A stretch of DNA of 64,000 bases from Mycolicibacterium aubagnense (lineage in GTDB: Bacteria; Actinomycetota; Actinomycetes; Mycobacteriales; Mycobacteriaceae), in assembly GCF_010730955.1 (NCBI RefSeq), contig NZ_AP022577.1, forward strand, positions 5,084,001 through 5,148,000, written 5' to 3'. Under the pieces are notes generated by a model. The model was not told the DNA's origin, searched no databases, and saw only the letters and a list, made by a program, of their open reading frames with translations. This document shows positions 27,332 through 36,644 of the stretch, in pieces. Every line of letters begins with the position of its first letter. The first letter of the stretch is position 1. A program made the translations under genes and the position numbers.

Positions 27332-28369
27332 ATGCACAAGATCATCAAGAACTGGCGGCCCGTCACAGCTGTGACAGCCGTTGTGTCCGCCACCATGGTG
27401 CTCGCCGCCTGCGGTGGCGGTGCGAGCGACACCGCCGGCGGAGGTGGACAGTCTGGCGCCGATACCACCCTGACCCTGGTGGCCTATGCCGTGCCGGAGC
27501 CCGGCTGGAGCAAGATCATCCCGGCCTTCGCCGCCACCCCCGAAGGCAAGGGCGTCGCTGTCACGACGTCCTACGGCGCCTCCGGCGACCAGTCGCGCAA
27601 GGTCGAGTCGGGAGCGCCCGCCGACATCGTCAACTTCTCGGTGGAGCCGGACGTCACCCGCCTGGTGAAGGCGGGCAAGGTCAGCAAGGACTGGAACGCC
27701 GATGCCACCAAGGGCATCCCGTTCGGTTCGGTGGTGTCGCTGGTTGTGCGCAAGGGCAACCCCAAGGGCATCAAGGACTGGGACGACCTGCTCAAGCCGG
27801 GCATCGAGGTCGTCACCCCGAGCCCGCTGAGCTCGGGTTCGGCCAAGTGGAACCTGCTGGCGCCATACGCCGCGAAGAGCAACGGGGGCAAGGACGCTCA
27901 GGCCGGCCTCGACTACATCCTGCAGCTGGTCACCGAGCACATCAAGACCCGTCCGGGTTCGGGCCGCGAAGCCACCGATCTGTTCCTGCACGGGACCGGT
28001 GACGTGTTGATCAGCTACGAGAACGAGGCGATCAACGTCGAGCGTCAGGGCAAGGACGTTCAGCACCTCAACCCGCCGCAGACGTTCAAGATCGAGAACC
28101 CGGTGGCGGTCGTGACCTCCGGTCCGCACCAGGACAAGGCCAACGCGCTGAAGAACTTCCTCTACACCGCTGAGGGACAGAAGGCGTGGGCGCAGGCCGG
28201 GTTCCGTCCGGTCGATCCCGCGGTGAGTGCCGAGTTCGCCAAGGACTTCCCGACCCCGGAGAAGCTGTGGACCATCGCTGATCTCGGTGGATGGAAGACC
28301 GTCGATCCGGCGTTGTTCGACAAGGACAATGGCAGCATTACCAAGATCTATAAGCAGGCCACTGGATGA
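27332..28369 (+). CDS. subI: sulfate ABC transporter substrate-binding lipoprotein
   Basis: The 345-residue protein carries a lipoprotein signal with lipobox LAAC (Cys27), then a type 2 periplasmic-binding fold typical of sulfate/thiosulfate-binding proteins (LVAYAVPEPGWSKIIPAF, TTSYGASGDQSRKVESGAPADIVNFS, GSAKWNLLAPYAA). It captures sulfate outside the membrane for CysTWA. The mature protein has no Met, and its only Cys is the lipidated one. AAGGAAGG precedes the ATG. Its stop overlaps cysT (ATGA). It matches Rv2400c. Confidence 0.95.
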   Translation: MHKIIKNWRPVTAVTAVVSATMVLAACGGGASDTAGGGGQSGADTTLTLVAYAVPEPGWSKIIPAFAATPEGKGVAVTTSYGASGDQSRKVESGAPADIVNFSVEPDVTRLVKAGKVSKDWNADATKGIPFGSVVSLVVRKGNPKGIKDWDDLLKPGIEVVTPSPLSSGSAKWNLLAPYAAKSNGGKDAQAGLDYILQLVTEHIKTRPGSGREATDLFLHGTGDVLISYENEAINVERQGKDVQHLNPPQTFKIENPVAVVTSGPHQDKANALKNFLYTAEGQKAWAQAGFRPVDPAVSAEFAKDFPTPEKLWTIADLGGWKTVDPALFDKDNGSITKIYKQATG

Positions 28370-29250
28370 CAACCTCGGTTGAGTTCGACGACGCCCCGGC
28401 CCGGCCAGAGACCACCAGCAATGGTGGCTCGGCCGGGCCGGGGTCCGGCGTGCGGCAGGCGTTCGGCACCACGTCGTTGCGGGTAGGAGCGGCGAGTATC
28501 TGGCTGTCCGTGATCGTGCTCCTGCCGCTGGCCGCCATCCTGGTGCAGTCCGCCCGCGGTGGCTGGGGGTACTTCTGGACCGCGATCACGTCGAACTCGG
28601 CTCTGGCGTCATTTCGGGTGACGCTGGAGGTCTCGGCGGCTGTCGCGCTCATCAACCTGGTTTTCGGCCTGCTGGTGGCGTGGGTGCTGACCCGGGACGA
28701 CTTCGTGGGCAAGCGTTTGGTCGACGCGGTCATCGACCTGCCGTTCGCGCTGCCGACCATCGTGGCCAGCCTCGTGATGCTGGCGCTGTACGGTCCGGCC
28801 AGTCCGGTGAATCTGCATCTGCAGCACACCAAGTGGGGCATCGGAATCGCGCTGCTGTTCGTGACACTGCCGTTCGTGGTGCGGTCGGTGCAGCCGGTGC
28901 TGCTCGAACTGGACCACGAGACCGAAGAGGCGGCCGCGTCGCTGGGCGCCAACAACTTCGTGATCTTCACCAAGGTGGTGCTGCCGGCACTGCTGCCGTC
29001 ACTGCTGTCGGGCGCCGGTCTGGCCTTTTCCCGGGCCATCGGTGAGTTCGGTTCGGTGGTGCTCATCGGCGGCGCGGTGCCCGGCGAGACCGAGGTGTCG
29101 TCGCAGTGGATCCGCACCCTGATCGAGAACGACGACCCCACCGGTGCGGCCGCGATCTCGATTGTGCTGCTGGTGATTTCGTTCGTGGTGCTGTTCGTGT
29201 TGCGAATCATCGGATCGCGTGCGGCCAAACGTCAGGAGCTGGCCTCATGA
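28366..29250 (+). CDS. cysT: sulfate ABC transporter permease CysT
   Basis: A 294-residue inner-membrane permease with six membrane helices after a soluble N-terminal tail rich in Gly and Pro. The EAA loop (EEAAASLGANNFVIFTKVVLPALLP) that contacts the ATPase is clear. It forms the sulfate/thiosulfate channel with CysW. The ORF overlaps both subI and cysW by ATGA, so the four genes are translated in series. No Cys residue is present. Confidence 0.95.
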   Translation: MTTSVEFDDAPARPETTSNGGSAGPGSGVRQAFGTTSLRVGAASIWLSVIVLLPLAAILVQSARGGWGYFWTAITSNSALASFRVTLEVSAAVALINLVFGLLVAWVLTRDDFVGKRLVDAVIDLPFALPTIVASLVMLALYGPASPVNLHLQHTKWGIGIALLFVTLPFVVRSVQPVLLELDHETEEAAASLGANNFVIFTKVVLPALLPSLLSGAGLAFSRAIGEFGSVVLIGGAVPGETEVSSQWIRTLIENDDPTGAAAISIVLLVISFVVLFVLRIIGSRAAKRQELAS

Positions 29251-30059
29251 CCCTCTCGCCGGTGGTTCGCTACCTGACCCGGTACCTGGCGCTGGCCTAC
29301 ATCACGGTGCTCGTCATCGTGCCCGTCGGCCTGATCCTGTGGCGGACGTTCCAGCCTGGTCTGGGCGAGTTCTTCGCCCAGATCACCACGCCGGCAGCCG
29401 TTTCCGCGCTGCAGCTGACGTTGCTGGTCGTCGCCATCGTGGTGCCGCTGAACGTGCTGTTCGGGGTGCCGACCGCATTGGTGTTGGCCCGCAACCGGTT
29501 CCGCGGCAAGAGTGTGCTGCAAGCCGTGATCGACCTGCCGTTCGCGGTGTCGCCCGTCGTCGTCGGTGTCGCCCTGATCCTCTTGTGGGGGTCGGCCGGC
29601 CTGCTCGGCTTCGTCGAGCACAGTTGGGGTTTCAAGATCATCTTCGGTTTCCCCGGCATCGTGCTGGCCAGCATCTTCGTGACGGTGCCGTTCGTGATCC
29701 GCGAGGTCGAACCGGTGTTGCACGAACTGGGCACCGACCAGGAGGAAGCGGCTGCGACCCTCGGTGCGCAGTGGTGGCAGACGTTCTGGCGGATCACGCT
29801 GCCGTCCATCCGCTGGGGCCTGACGTACGGCATCGTGCTGACCGTCGCGCGCACACTGGGCGAGTACGGCGCCGTCATCATGGTGTCTTCCAATCTGCCC
29901 GGCAAATCTCAGACCCTCACCCTGCTGGTCTCCGATCGGTACAACCGCGGCGCCGAATACGGCGCGTACGCCATGTCGACAGTGCTCATGGCGGTCGCGG
30001 TGATCGTGCTGGTCGTGCAGGTGATCCTCGACGCCCGGCGTGCCCGGGCGGCACAATAG
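29247..30059 (+). CDS. cysW: sulfate ABC transporter permease CysW
   Basis: A 270-residue permease with six predicted helices and the EAA loop EEAAATLGAQWWQTFWRITLPSI. ATG 29247 overlaps the cysT stop (ATGA) and gives the normal family length. It partners CysT and CysA in sulfate import. No Cys residue is present. Confidence 0.95.
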   Translation: MTLSPVVRYLTRYLALAYITVLVIVPVGLILWRTFQPGLGEFFAQITTPAAVSALQLTLLVVAIVVPLNVLFGVPTALVLARNRFRGKSVLQAVIDLPFAVSPVVVGVALILLWGSAGLLGFVEHSWGFKIIFGFPGIVLASIFVTVPFVIREVEPVLHELGTDQEEAAATLGAQWWQTFWRITLPSIRWGLTYGIVLTVARTLGEYGAVIMVSSNLPGKSQTLTLLVSDRYNRGAEYGAYAMSTVLMAVAVIVLVVQVILDARRARAAQ

Positions 30060-30081
30060 CTTTCGATAGGAAGAACCGAAC

Positions 30082-31143
<1,062 letters not shown>

Positions 31144-31161
31144 CCCGGGCGGTAAACCGGA

Positions 31162-31193
31162 AAGTGCCCCGAATCGATTGATTCGGGGCACTT
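31162..31193. terminator. bidirectional hairpin terminator between cysA and cysE
   Basis: A perfect 14-base stem, AAGTGCCCCGAATC with its complement, and a GATT loop lie between the converging ends of the sulfate transporter operon and the cysK-cysE operon. Confidence 0.87.
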
Positions 31194-31213
31194 CTCGTTG
31201 TTCTGGCTGAGCG

Positions 31214-31798
31214 TCAGATGTACATCGCCGGGTCGATGTAGGTCGTCGGGTCGACGGCGGGCTCGCGTTGCTTCTCCGTGCGTGGACGCACGATCGCCGG
31301 AATGCCGGTCGCGATCGAGTCAGCCGGAACATCGTGTGTCACAACGGCATTCGCACCGATGGCAGAGTCGTCGCCGACGACGATGGGGCCCAGCACCTTG
31401 GCGCCGGCGCCGACCGTCACACGGTTGCCGATGGTGGGGTGGCGCTTGCCCTTGTTGAGACTGCGGCCGCCCAGCGTCACGCCGTGGTAGAGCATGACGT
31501 CGTCGCCGATCTCGGTGGTCTCGCCGATCACGACGCCCATGCCGTGGTCGATGAAGAACCGCCGGCCGATGGTCGCCCCCGGGTGAATCTCGATGCCGGT
31601 GAGGAAGCGGGTCACCTGAGCCAGCACGCGGGCCGGTCCGCGCCATGCCGGGCGGGCCCACAGCCGGTGGGCCAGGCGGTGCGACCAGATGGCATGCAGG
31701 CCCGAATACACCAGGGCGTTCTCGACGTCTCCGCGCCCGGCCGGGTCGTGGCTGCGTGCGTTGTCCAGGTCCTCGCGGAGCCTGGCGAACAGCGTCAT
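31214..31798 (-). CDS. cysE: serine O-acetyltransferase
   Basis: The 194-residue protein acetylates L-serine with acetyl-CoA to O-acetylserine, the carbon skeleton for cysteine. It has the left-handed beta-helix hexapeptide repeats ([22 protein letters not shown] ... [17 protein letters not shown]) and catalytic His in DHGMG. It is the short form without the long N-terminal domain of E. coli CysE. It follows cysK by 36 bases and both are minus strand. In M. tuberculosis this pair lies elsewhere (Rv2334-Rv2335). Confidence 0.94.
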   Translation of the reverse strand: MTLFARLREDLDNARSHDPAGRGDVENALVYSGLHAIWSHRLAHRLWARPAWRGPARVLAQVTRFLTGIEIHPGATIGRRFFIDHGMGVVIGETTEIGDDVMLYHGVTLGGRSLNKGKRHPTIGNRVTVGAGAKVLGPIVVGDDSAIGANAVVTHDVPADSIATGIPAIVRPRTEKQREPAVDPTTYIDPAMYI

Positions 31799-31810
31799 GA
31801 TTTGTCTATT

Positions 31811-31830
31811 TCCCGTCGCTTCGCTCGCCC
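31811..31830 (-). repeat. dispersed 20-base repeat, copy 3
   Basis: On the minus strand this reads GGGCGAGCGAAGCGACGGGA, differing from the desulfurase copies only at the last base. It occupies most of the 36-base gap between cysK and cysE. Confidence 0.8.
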
Positions 31831-31834
31831 GGTA

Positions 31835-32770
31835 TCAGTCCCGAATGTGCTCGTACAGCGCTGTGGAGACGTACCGCTCGCCGAAGTCAGGGACGATCAC
31901 CACGATGAGCTTGCCGGCGTTCTCGGGACGCTTGGCCAGCTCCAGCGCCGCCCACACGTTGGCGCCCGCCGAGATGCCACCCAGAATGCCCTCTTCGGTG
32001 CCCAGCGCGCGCGCCACCTCGATGGCGTCAGGGAACGCGACATCGATGATCTCGTCGTACACAGAGCGGTCCAGCACCTCGGGGACGAAGTTTGCACCGA
32101 GGCCCTGAATCTTGTGCGGTCCGGCCTGGCCGCCGGTGAGGATGGGGGAGTCGACGGGCTCGACGCCGACGATCTTCACGTCCGGCTTGCGGCGCTTGAG
32201 AACGTGCCCGACGCCGGTGAGGGTGCCGCCGGTGCCGATGCCGGCGACGAAGATGTCGACCCGGCCGTCCGTGTCGGCCCAGACCTCTTCGGCGGTCGTC
32301 TGCTCGTGGATCGCGGGGTTGGCCGGGTTGGCGAACTGGTCAGCGGCCACGGAGTTCGGGGTCTCGGACAGGATCTGCTTGGCCTTGGCGACCGCGCCGG
32401 CCATGCCCTCGGCGCCCGGCGTCAGCACGATCTCGGCGCCGTATGCGCGCAACATCACCCGGCGTTCGAGGGACATGGTCTCCGGCATGGTCAGGATGAC
32501 CTTGTAGCCGCGGGCCGCGCCGACGAGGGCCAGTGCGATGCCGGTGTTGCCGCTGGTGGCCTCGACGATGGTGCCACCGGGCTTGAGCTCGCCGGACTTC
32601 TCCGCGGCATCGACGATCGCCACGCCGATGCGGTCCTTCACGCTGTTGGCGGGGTTGTAGAACTCCAGCTTGGCGACGACCTCGGCACCAGCGTCCTCGG
32701 TCAACCGGTTGAGCCGGACCAGCGGGGTGCGCCCGACCAACTCCGTGACATTGGCGTAGATCTTGCCCAT
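31835..32770 (-). CDS. cysK: cysteine synthase (O-acetylserine sulfhydrylase)
   Basis: The 311-residue PLP enzyme condenses O-acetylserine with sulfide to give cysteine. PLP Lys lies in [11 protein letters not shown], the TSGNTG loop binds substrate, and GTGGTLTG binds the PLP phosphate. The ATG at 32770 is preceded by GAGAGG; the open frame continues to 32881 but the extension is low-complexity and not conserved. It is the first gene of a cysK-cysE operon and no polycysteine leader is visible upstream. Close to M. tuberculosis CysK1. Confidence 0.95.
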   Translation of the reverse strand: MGKIYANVTELVGRTPLVRLNRLTEDAGAEVVAKLEFYNPANSVKDRIGVAIVDAAEKSGELKPGGTIVEATSGNTGIALALVGAARGYKVILTMPETMSLERRVMLRAYGAEIVLTPGAEGMAGAVAKAKQILSETPNSVAADQFANPANPAIHEQTTAEEVWADTDGRVDIFVAGIGTGGTLTGVGHVLKRRKPDVKIVGVEPVDSPILTGGQAGPHKIQGLGANFVPEVLDRSVYDEIIDVAFPDAIEVARALGTEEGILGGISAGANVWAALELAKRPENAGKLIVVIVPDFGERYVSTALYEHIRD

Positions 32771-32991
32771 CGACAACCTCTCGTCATACGCAAGCTCGCC
32801 GCGTGGGCGGGCTCGCTGGCGGTCCTGCTGGTGAAATTGTGGGTGCCCACGCGGCACCGTGGTGCCACGCACGACCGTCACGCCGCGACAGGCACCTGCC
32901 GAATCTGCTGAATAGCAGGTGCTCAGTCAAGGGTTTCGATCATCACAAAATCTATCTGCTTGGGACAACGCGTTACCTACGGGTGGGTATT

Positions 32992-34908
32992 TCACACCTC
33001 GATGCGGGAGCCCAGAACGACTGTGCGGTCGAGCGGCAGCTGGAAGTAGGCTGCGGCGTCCGACGTGATGTACGACGTACCGATGAAAAGCCTTGTCCGC
33101 CATGGCGCCATTGACGGTTTCTTGCCCATCACCAGATCGACCTTGGACAGGAAGTAGGTCGCGCCCGCCAGATCGAGCGGCCCCTCGGTCTGAGCCGCAT
33201 CGATGAGGGCCAGAGCGGCCGGGACGTCAGGCCGGTCCATGTAGCCGTAGGTGGCGGTGACGTGGATGATCCCGTCGTCGCTGTAGCCCAGGTCGTCGAT
33301 GCTCAGTCGATCGGCGTCGGAGACACGCGGCACCGTCGCTGTCACCAGGGAGAGCACCACCACGTGCTCATGAAGCATGCGGTTGTACCTGACATTGGCG
33401 CGCATGGCCAGTGGCGCCGTCTCGATACCGCGGTTGAGGAACACCGCGGTGCCGGGCACCCGGGTCAGCGGCGGGTCACTGGAGACAATGGAGTCGACGA
33501 ACTGGCGCAGTGGCCCTTCGACCTCGTCACGTGCCCGGGTGACCACCGCGCGGCCTTCCTGCCACGTGGTCATCACCGTGAACGCGATCAGCCCGATCAG
33601 CAACGGCAGCCAGGCACCGTGTACGAGCTTGGTCAGGTTGGCTGCCAGGAACATCAGGTCCACGGTGAGTAGCGGGGCCCCGATCGCGATCACCGACCAC
33701 AGCGGCCAGTTCCACCTGGCGCGTGCGATGTTGAGGAACAGCAGGGTGGTGATGGTGATGGTCCCCGTGACTGCCATGCCGAACGCATATGCCAGGGACG
33801 CCGAGCTGCGGAACGCGAACACCAGGGTCAATACCGCGACCATGAGGATGGTGTTGATCCAGGGCACGTAGATCTGGCCCATGGTCGATGCCGACGTGTG
33901 CAGGATCCGCAGGCGCGGCAGGTAGCCGAGGTGGGCGGCCTGTGCAGCGACGGAGAACGCTCCGGTGATCACCGCCTGCGACGCGATCACGGTGGCCGCC
34001 GTGGCCAGGAGCACCATCGGCAGCCGGCCCCAGTCGGGCGTCAGGAGAAAGAACGGGGCGTCGTGCACTGTCGGGTTCTGCAGCAGGAGCGCGCCCTGCC
34101 CGAAGTAGCTCAGCGTGCAGGCGGGGAATACCAGCAGCAGCCAGGCCAAGGTGATCGGCTTGCGGCCGAAATGGCCCATGTCGGCGTACAGCGCCTCGGC
34201 ACCCGTCACCGACAGCACGACGGCGGCCAGGGCGAAGAACGCGATGCCGAAGTGCCCGGCCATGAAGCTCAGCGCATACATCGGGTTGAGTGCACGCAGA
34301 ATCGCGGGTTCCTGGGTGATACCCATGACGCCGCAGGCGCCGATCGCACCGAACCACAGGACCATCACCGGGCCGAAGAACCTGCCGACGACCGCAGTGC
34401 CGTGCCGCTGCACGCTGAACAATGCCATGATGATCACCGCGGTGATCGGCACCACCCAGTCGGCCAGGCGGGCGTCGATGGTCTTCGCGCCTTCGACGGC
34501 CGACAGCACCGAGATTGCCGGGGTGATCATCGAGTCACCGAAAAACAGTGCGGCGCCGAGGATTCCGAGCCCAGCCAGAATGGTCGCGGTGCGCTTGCCG
34601 AGCTTGTTCGACGACCGCTTCACGAGGGTGATCAGCGCCATGACGCCGCCTTCACCATCGTTGTTGGCGCGCATCACCAGCATGACGTAGGTGACGGTGA
34701 CGATCAGCATGACCGACCAGAAGATCAGGGAGACCACACCGTAGATGTGGTCCCGGCTGATCGGCACCGGATGCGGGTCTCCCGGATCGAACACCGTCTG
34801 CATCGTGTAGATCGGGCTCGTCCCGATGTCGCCGAAGACGACGCCCAGCGCGCTGACGGCCAGGCCCGCTCCAAGCCCCTTCCGACCGGTGTCGGGGTGT
34901 GTGCCCAC
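32992..34908 (-). CDS. kup: potassium uptake protein Kup
   Basis: The 638-residue KUP/HAK-family proton-coupled potassium transporter shows the typical LGVVFGDIGTSPIYTMQTVF first helix, about twelve membrane helices to residue 430, and a C-terminal cytoplasmic domain. The GTG start at 34908 has GAAGGAGAC 8 bases upstream. It is not part of the M. tuberculosis order here. Its stop lies 221 bases upstream of the cysK start, with both on the minus strand. Confidence 0.94.
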   Translation of the reverse strand: MGTHPDTGRKGLGAGLAVSALGVVFGDIGTSPIYTMQTVFDPGDPHPVPISRDHIYGVVSLIFWSVMLIVTVTYVMLVMRANNDGEGGVMALITLVKRSSNKLGKRTATILAGLGILGAALFFGDSMITPAISVLSAVEGAKTIDARLADWVVPITAVIIMALFSVQRHGTAVVGRFFGPVMVLWFGAIGACGVMGITQEPAILRALNPMYALSFMAGHFGIAFFALAAVVLSVTGAEALYADMGHFGRKPITLAWLLLVFPACTLSYFGQGALLLQNPTVHDAPFFLLTPDWGRLPMVLLATAATVIASQAVITGAFSVAAQAAHLGYLPRLRILHTSASTMGQIYVPWINTILMVAVLTLVFAFRSSASLAYAFGMAVTGTITITTLLFLNIARARWNWPLWSVIAIGAPLLTVDLMFLAANLTKLVHGAWLPLLIGLIAFTVMTTWQEGRAVVTRARDEVEGPLRQFVDSIVSSDPPLTRVPGTAVFLNRGIETAPLAMRANVRYNRMLHEHVVVLSLVTATVPRVSDADRLSIDDLGYSDDGIIHVTATYGYMDRPDVPAALALIDAAQTEGPLDLAGATYFLSKVDLVMGKKPSMAPWRTRLFIGTSYITSDAAAYFQLPLDRTVVLGSRIEV

Positions 34909-34981
34909 GCGCGGTGTCTCCTTCGTCCGGATCGTCGATTGTCGACGTCCGGATGTTAGGCGACGTGGACCGGATGCGCGA

Positions 34982-35092
34982 TCAGCGTCGTAGCGCGGAG
35001 GACGGCAGGTCGCGCCGGTTGGCGCGTCGGCACAGCAGCAGGACCGATGCCGGCAGTGCCAACATGGACAGCAGTTGCAGCAGGTCAGACAT
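34982..35092 (-). CDS. candidate 36-residue membrane microprotein upstream of kup
   Basis: The ORF starts MSDLLQLLSMLALPASVLLL and continues CRRANRRDLPSSALRR, i.e. one hydrophobic helix followed by an Arg-rich tail. It lies 73 bases before kup on the same strand, in a gap of about 317 bases otherwise lacking genes. The compact topology resembles helper microproteins of transporters such as KdpF, but no ribosome-binding site is strong. This is a hypothesis only. Confidence 0.35.
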   Translation of the reverse strand: MSDLLQLLSMLALPASVLLLCRRANRRDLPSSALRR

Positions 35093-35225
35093 CGGCGGTC
35101 CCAGATATTCGCATGAGCCGAGTCAACCGGCGACGACGTTCCGTCGCCACGGTCTATACGAGATCCATACGGCGACGGCCGCGGTCTTGCCGGGATTCCG
35201 ACGGCTTCGGGCTTCGGGCTATGGG

Positions 35226-35927
35226 CTATGCGGCGTGCCGAGCGGCCACGACGTCGTCGAAGCGGTCCAGCACGGTTTCGGCGACCAGTCGGTGCGAACG
35301 CAGTGGCTGCGCCATGGCAATCCGGTGTGCCGCAGCGAATTCGGCAACCCGGTCGGTGATGCGACCATGGGCCAGGAACCAGGGCGCGATGACCAACCGC
35401 GTCGCACCTTGGTCCAGGAGCAGTTCAGTGGCTTCGGCCAGGTTGGCCTGTGGTCCCGTCGCGAATGCCGTCGTCGCCTGCCAGTGGGTACCGGCGACCA
35501 GTCCGGTGGCCACGGTGCCGGTCCGGGCGTTGGCGGTGGCCGAGGACGAGCCGACAGCAGTCACCAGGACACCGACGGTCGAGTCGAGCCGGGACACCCC
35601 GGAATGCGTCAGCCGTTGGCTCAGCACGTGAATCAGGCGGTCGTCCTCACCGAGTACGTTGGCTTGCCGGACCGCGGGATTGACGTCGGCGATCATCTCG
35701 GGGATGTCGATGCGGGCGTGATAGGCGTCGGCCAGCAGCAGCGGCACGACCACACCGCCGGCGGGGGAGTCGGCGAGCACATCGCGCAGATTCGGCGAAT
35801 TCTGTTCGCAGAATGCCACTTTGACGTCGACGTCGCGCCGCGAGGTGGCCACGGTACGGGCCACCTCGCGGGCGTTCGCCGCCGACCGCGGATCGGCACT
35901 GCCGTGCGCGGTGAGGATCAGTTGCAT
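35226..35927 (-). CDS. che1: sirohydrochlorin ferrochelatase-like (CbiX domain)
   Basis: The 233-residue protein starts QLILTAHGSADPRSAANA, the CbiX/SirB signature with the metal-binding His, and contains a second half-domain (RLVIAPWFLAHGRITDRVAE). It most likely inserts iron into sirohydrochlorin to make siroheme for SirA; cobalt chelation is the alternative. The ATG at 35927 lies 7 bases after the cysH stop. In-frame starts further upstream overlap cysH and were rejected. Third gene of the sirA-cysH-che1 operon (Rv2391-Rv2393). Confidence 0.88.
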   Translation of the reverse strand: MQLILTAHGSADPRSAANAREVARTVATSRRDVDVKVAFCEQNSPNLRDVLADSPAGGVVVPLLLADAYHARIDIPEMIADVNPAVRQANVLGEDDRLIHVLSQRLTHSGVSRLDSTVGVLVTAVGSSSATANARTGTVATGLVAGTHWQATTAFATGPQANLAEATELLLDQGATRLVIAPWFLAHGRITDRVAEFAAAHRIAMAQPLRSHRLVAETVLDRFDDVVAARHAA

Positions 35928-35934
35928 CGAAAGC

Positions 35935-36636
35935 CTAGGACGCGTGCAGACCGCATTCGGTCTTGGCCAGACCGGCCCAGCGGCCACTGCGGGGGTCAGC
36001 GCCCTCGACCGGCTTCTGGGTGCACGGTGCGCAGCCGATGGACGGATAGCCTTCGTCGACAAGCGGATTCACCAGAATGCCGTTGGCTTCGATGTACTCC
36101 TGCATCTGCTCGTCGCTCCACGCGGCGATCGGGTTGATCTTCACCAGACCGAACGCCTCATCGAAACTGACGAGCGGAGCGTTGGCGCGCGTCGGCGCCT
36201 CAACCCGGCGGATGCCCGTGACCCATGCCGAGTAGCCCTTGAGCGCCTTGGACAGCGGCTGCACCTTGCGCAGGCTGCAGCACCGGGCGGCGTCGCTGGC
36301 GAACAGGTCCTTGCCCAGCAGCTCGTCCTGCTCGGTGACGGTGTGCTCGGGGGTCACGTTCACCACGTTCACGCCGTACACGGCCTCGACCGCGTCACGG
36401 GTGCCGATGGTCTCGGCGAAGTGGTAGCCGGTGTCCAGGAACAGCACGTCGACGCCGGGCCGCACCTTGGCAGCCATCTCGACCAGCACCGCGTCCTGCA
36501 TGTTGGAGGCGACGACGTAGTGGCCGGAGAAGTTCTCGTCCACCCAGCGCAGCAGTTCCTCGGCGCTGGCGTCGGCCAGCTCGACGGCACCGCGCTCGGC
36601 GAGCGCCCTCAGATCGGTCTCGGATACGGCAGTCAT
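35935..36636 (-). CDS. cysH: adenylylsulfate (APS) reductase
   Basis: The 233-residue protein reduces APS to sulfite. Iron-sulfur ligands appear as CCSLRKVQPL and GCAPCTQ, marking it as the APS-type [4Fe-4S] enzyme rather than the PAPS type, and the C-terminal ECGLHAS holds the catalytic Cys. ATG 36636 is chosen because GAGGTGA lies upstream overlapping the sirA stop; the GTG at 36648 is possible. It is translationally linked to sirA. Confidence 0.94.
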   Translation of the reverse strand: MTAVSETDLRALAERGAVELADASAEELLRWVDENFSGHYVVASNMQDAVLVEMAAKVRPGVDVLFLDTGYHFAETIGTRDAVEAVYGVNVVNVTPEHTVTEQDELLGKDLFASDAARCCSLRKVQPLSKALKGYSAWVTGIRRVEAPTRANAPLVSFDEAFGLVKINPIAAWSDEQMQEYIEANGILVNPLVDEGYPSIGCAPCTQKPVEGADPRSGRWAGLAKTECGLHAS

Positions 36637-36644
36637 GTCTGCGA

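Noticed and set aside
31268..32911. 547-codon plus-strand frame opposite cysK-cysE
   Set aside because: The minus strand carries two complete conserved enzymes; the plus frame is an artefact.
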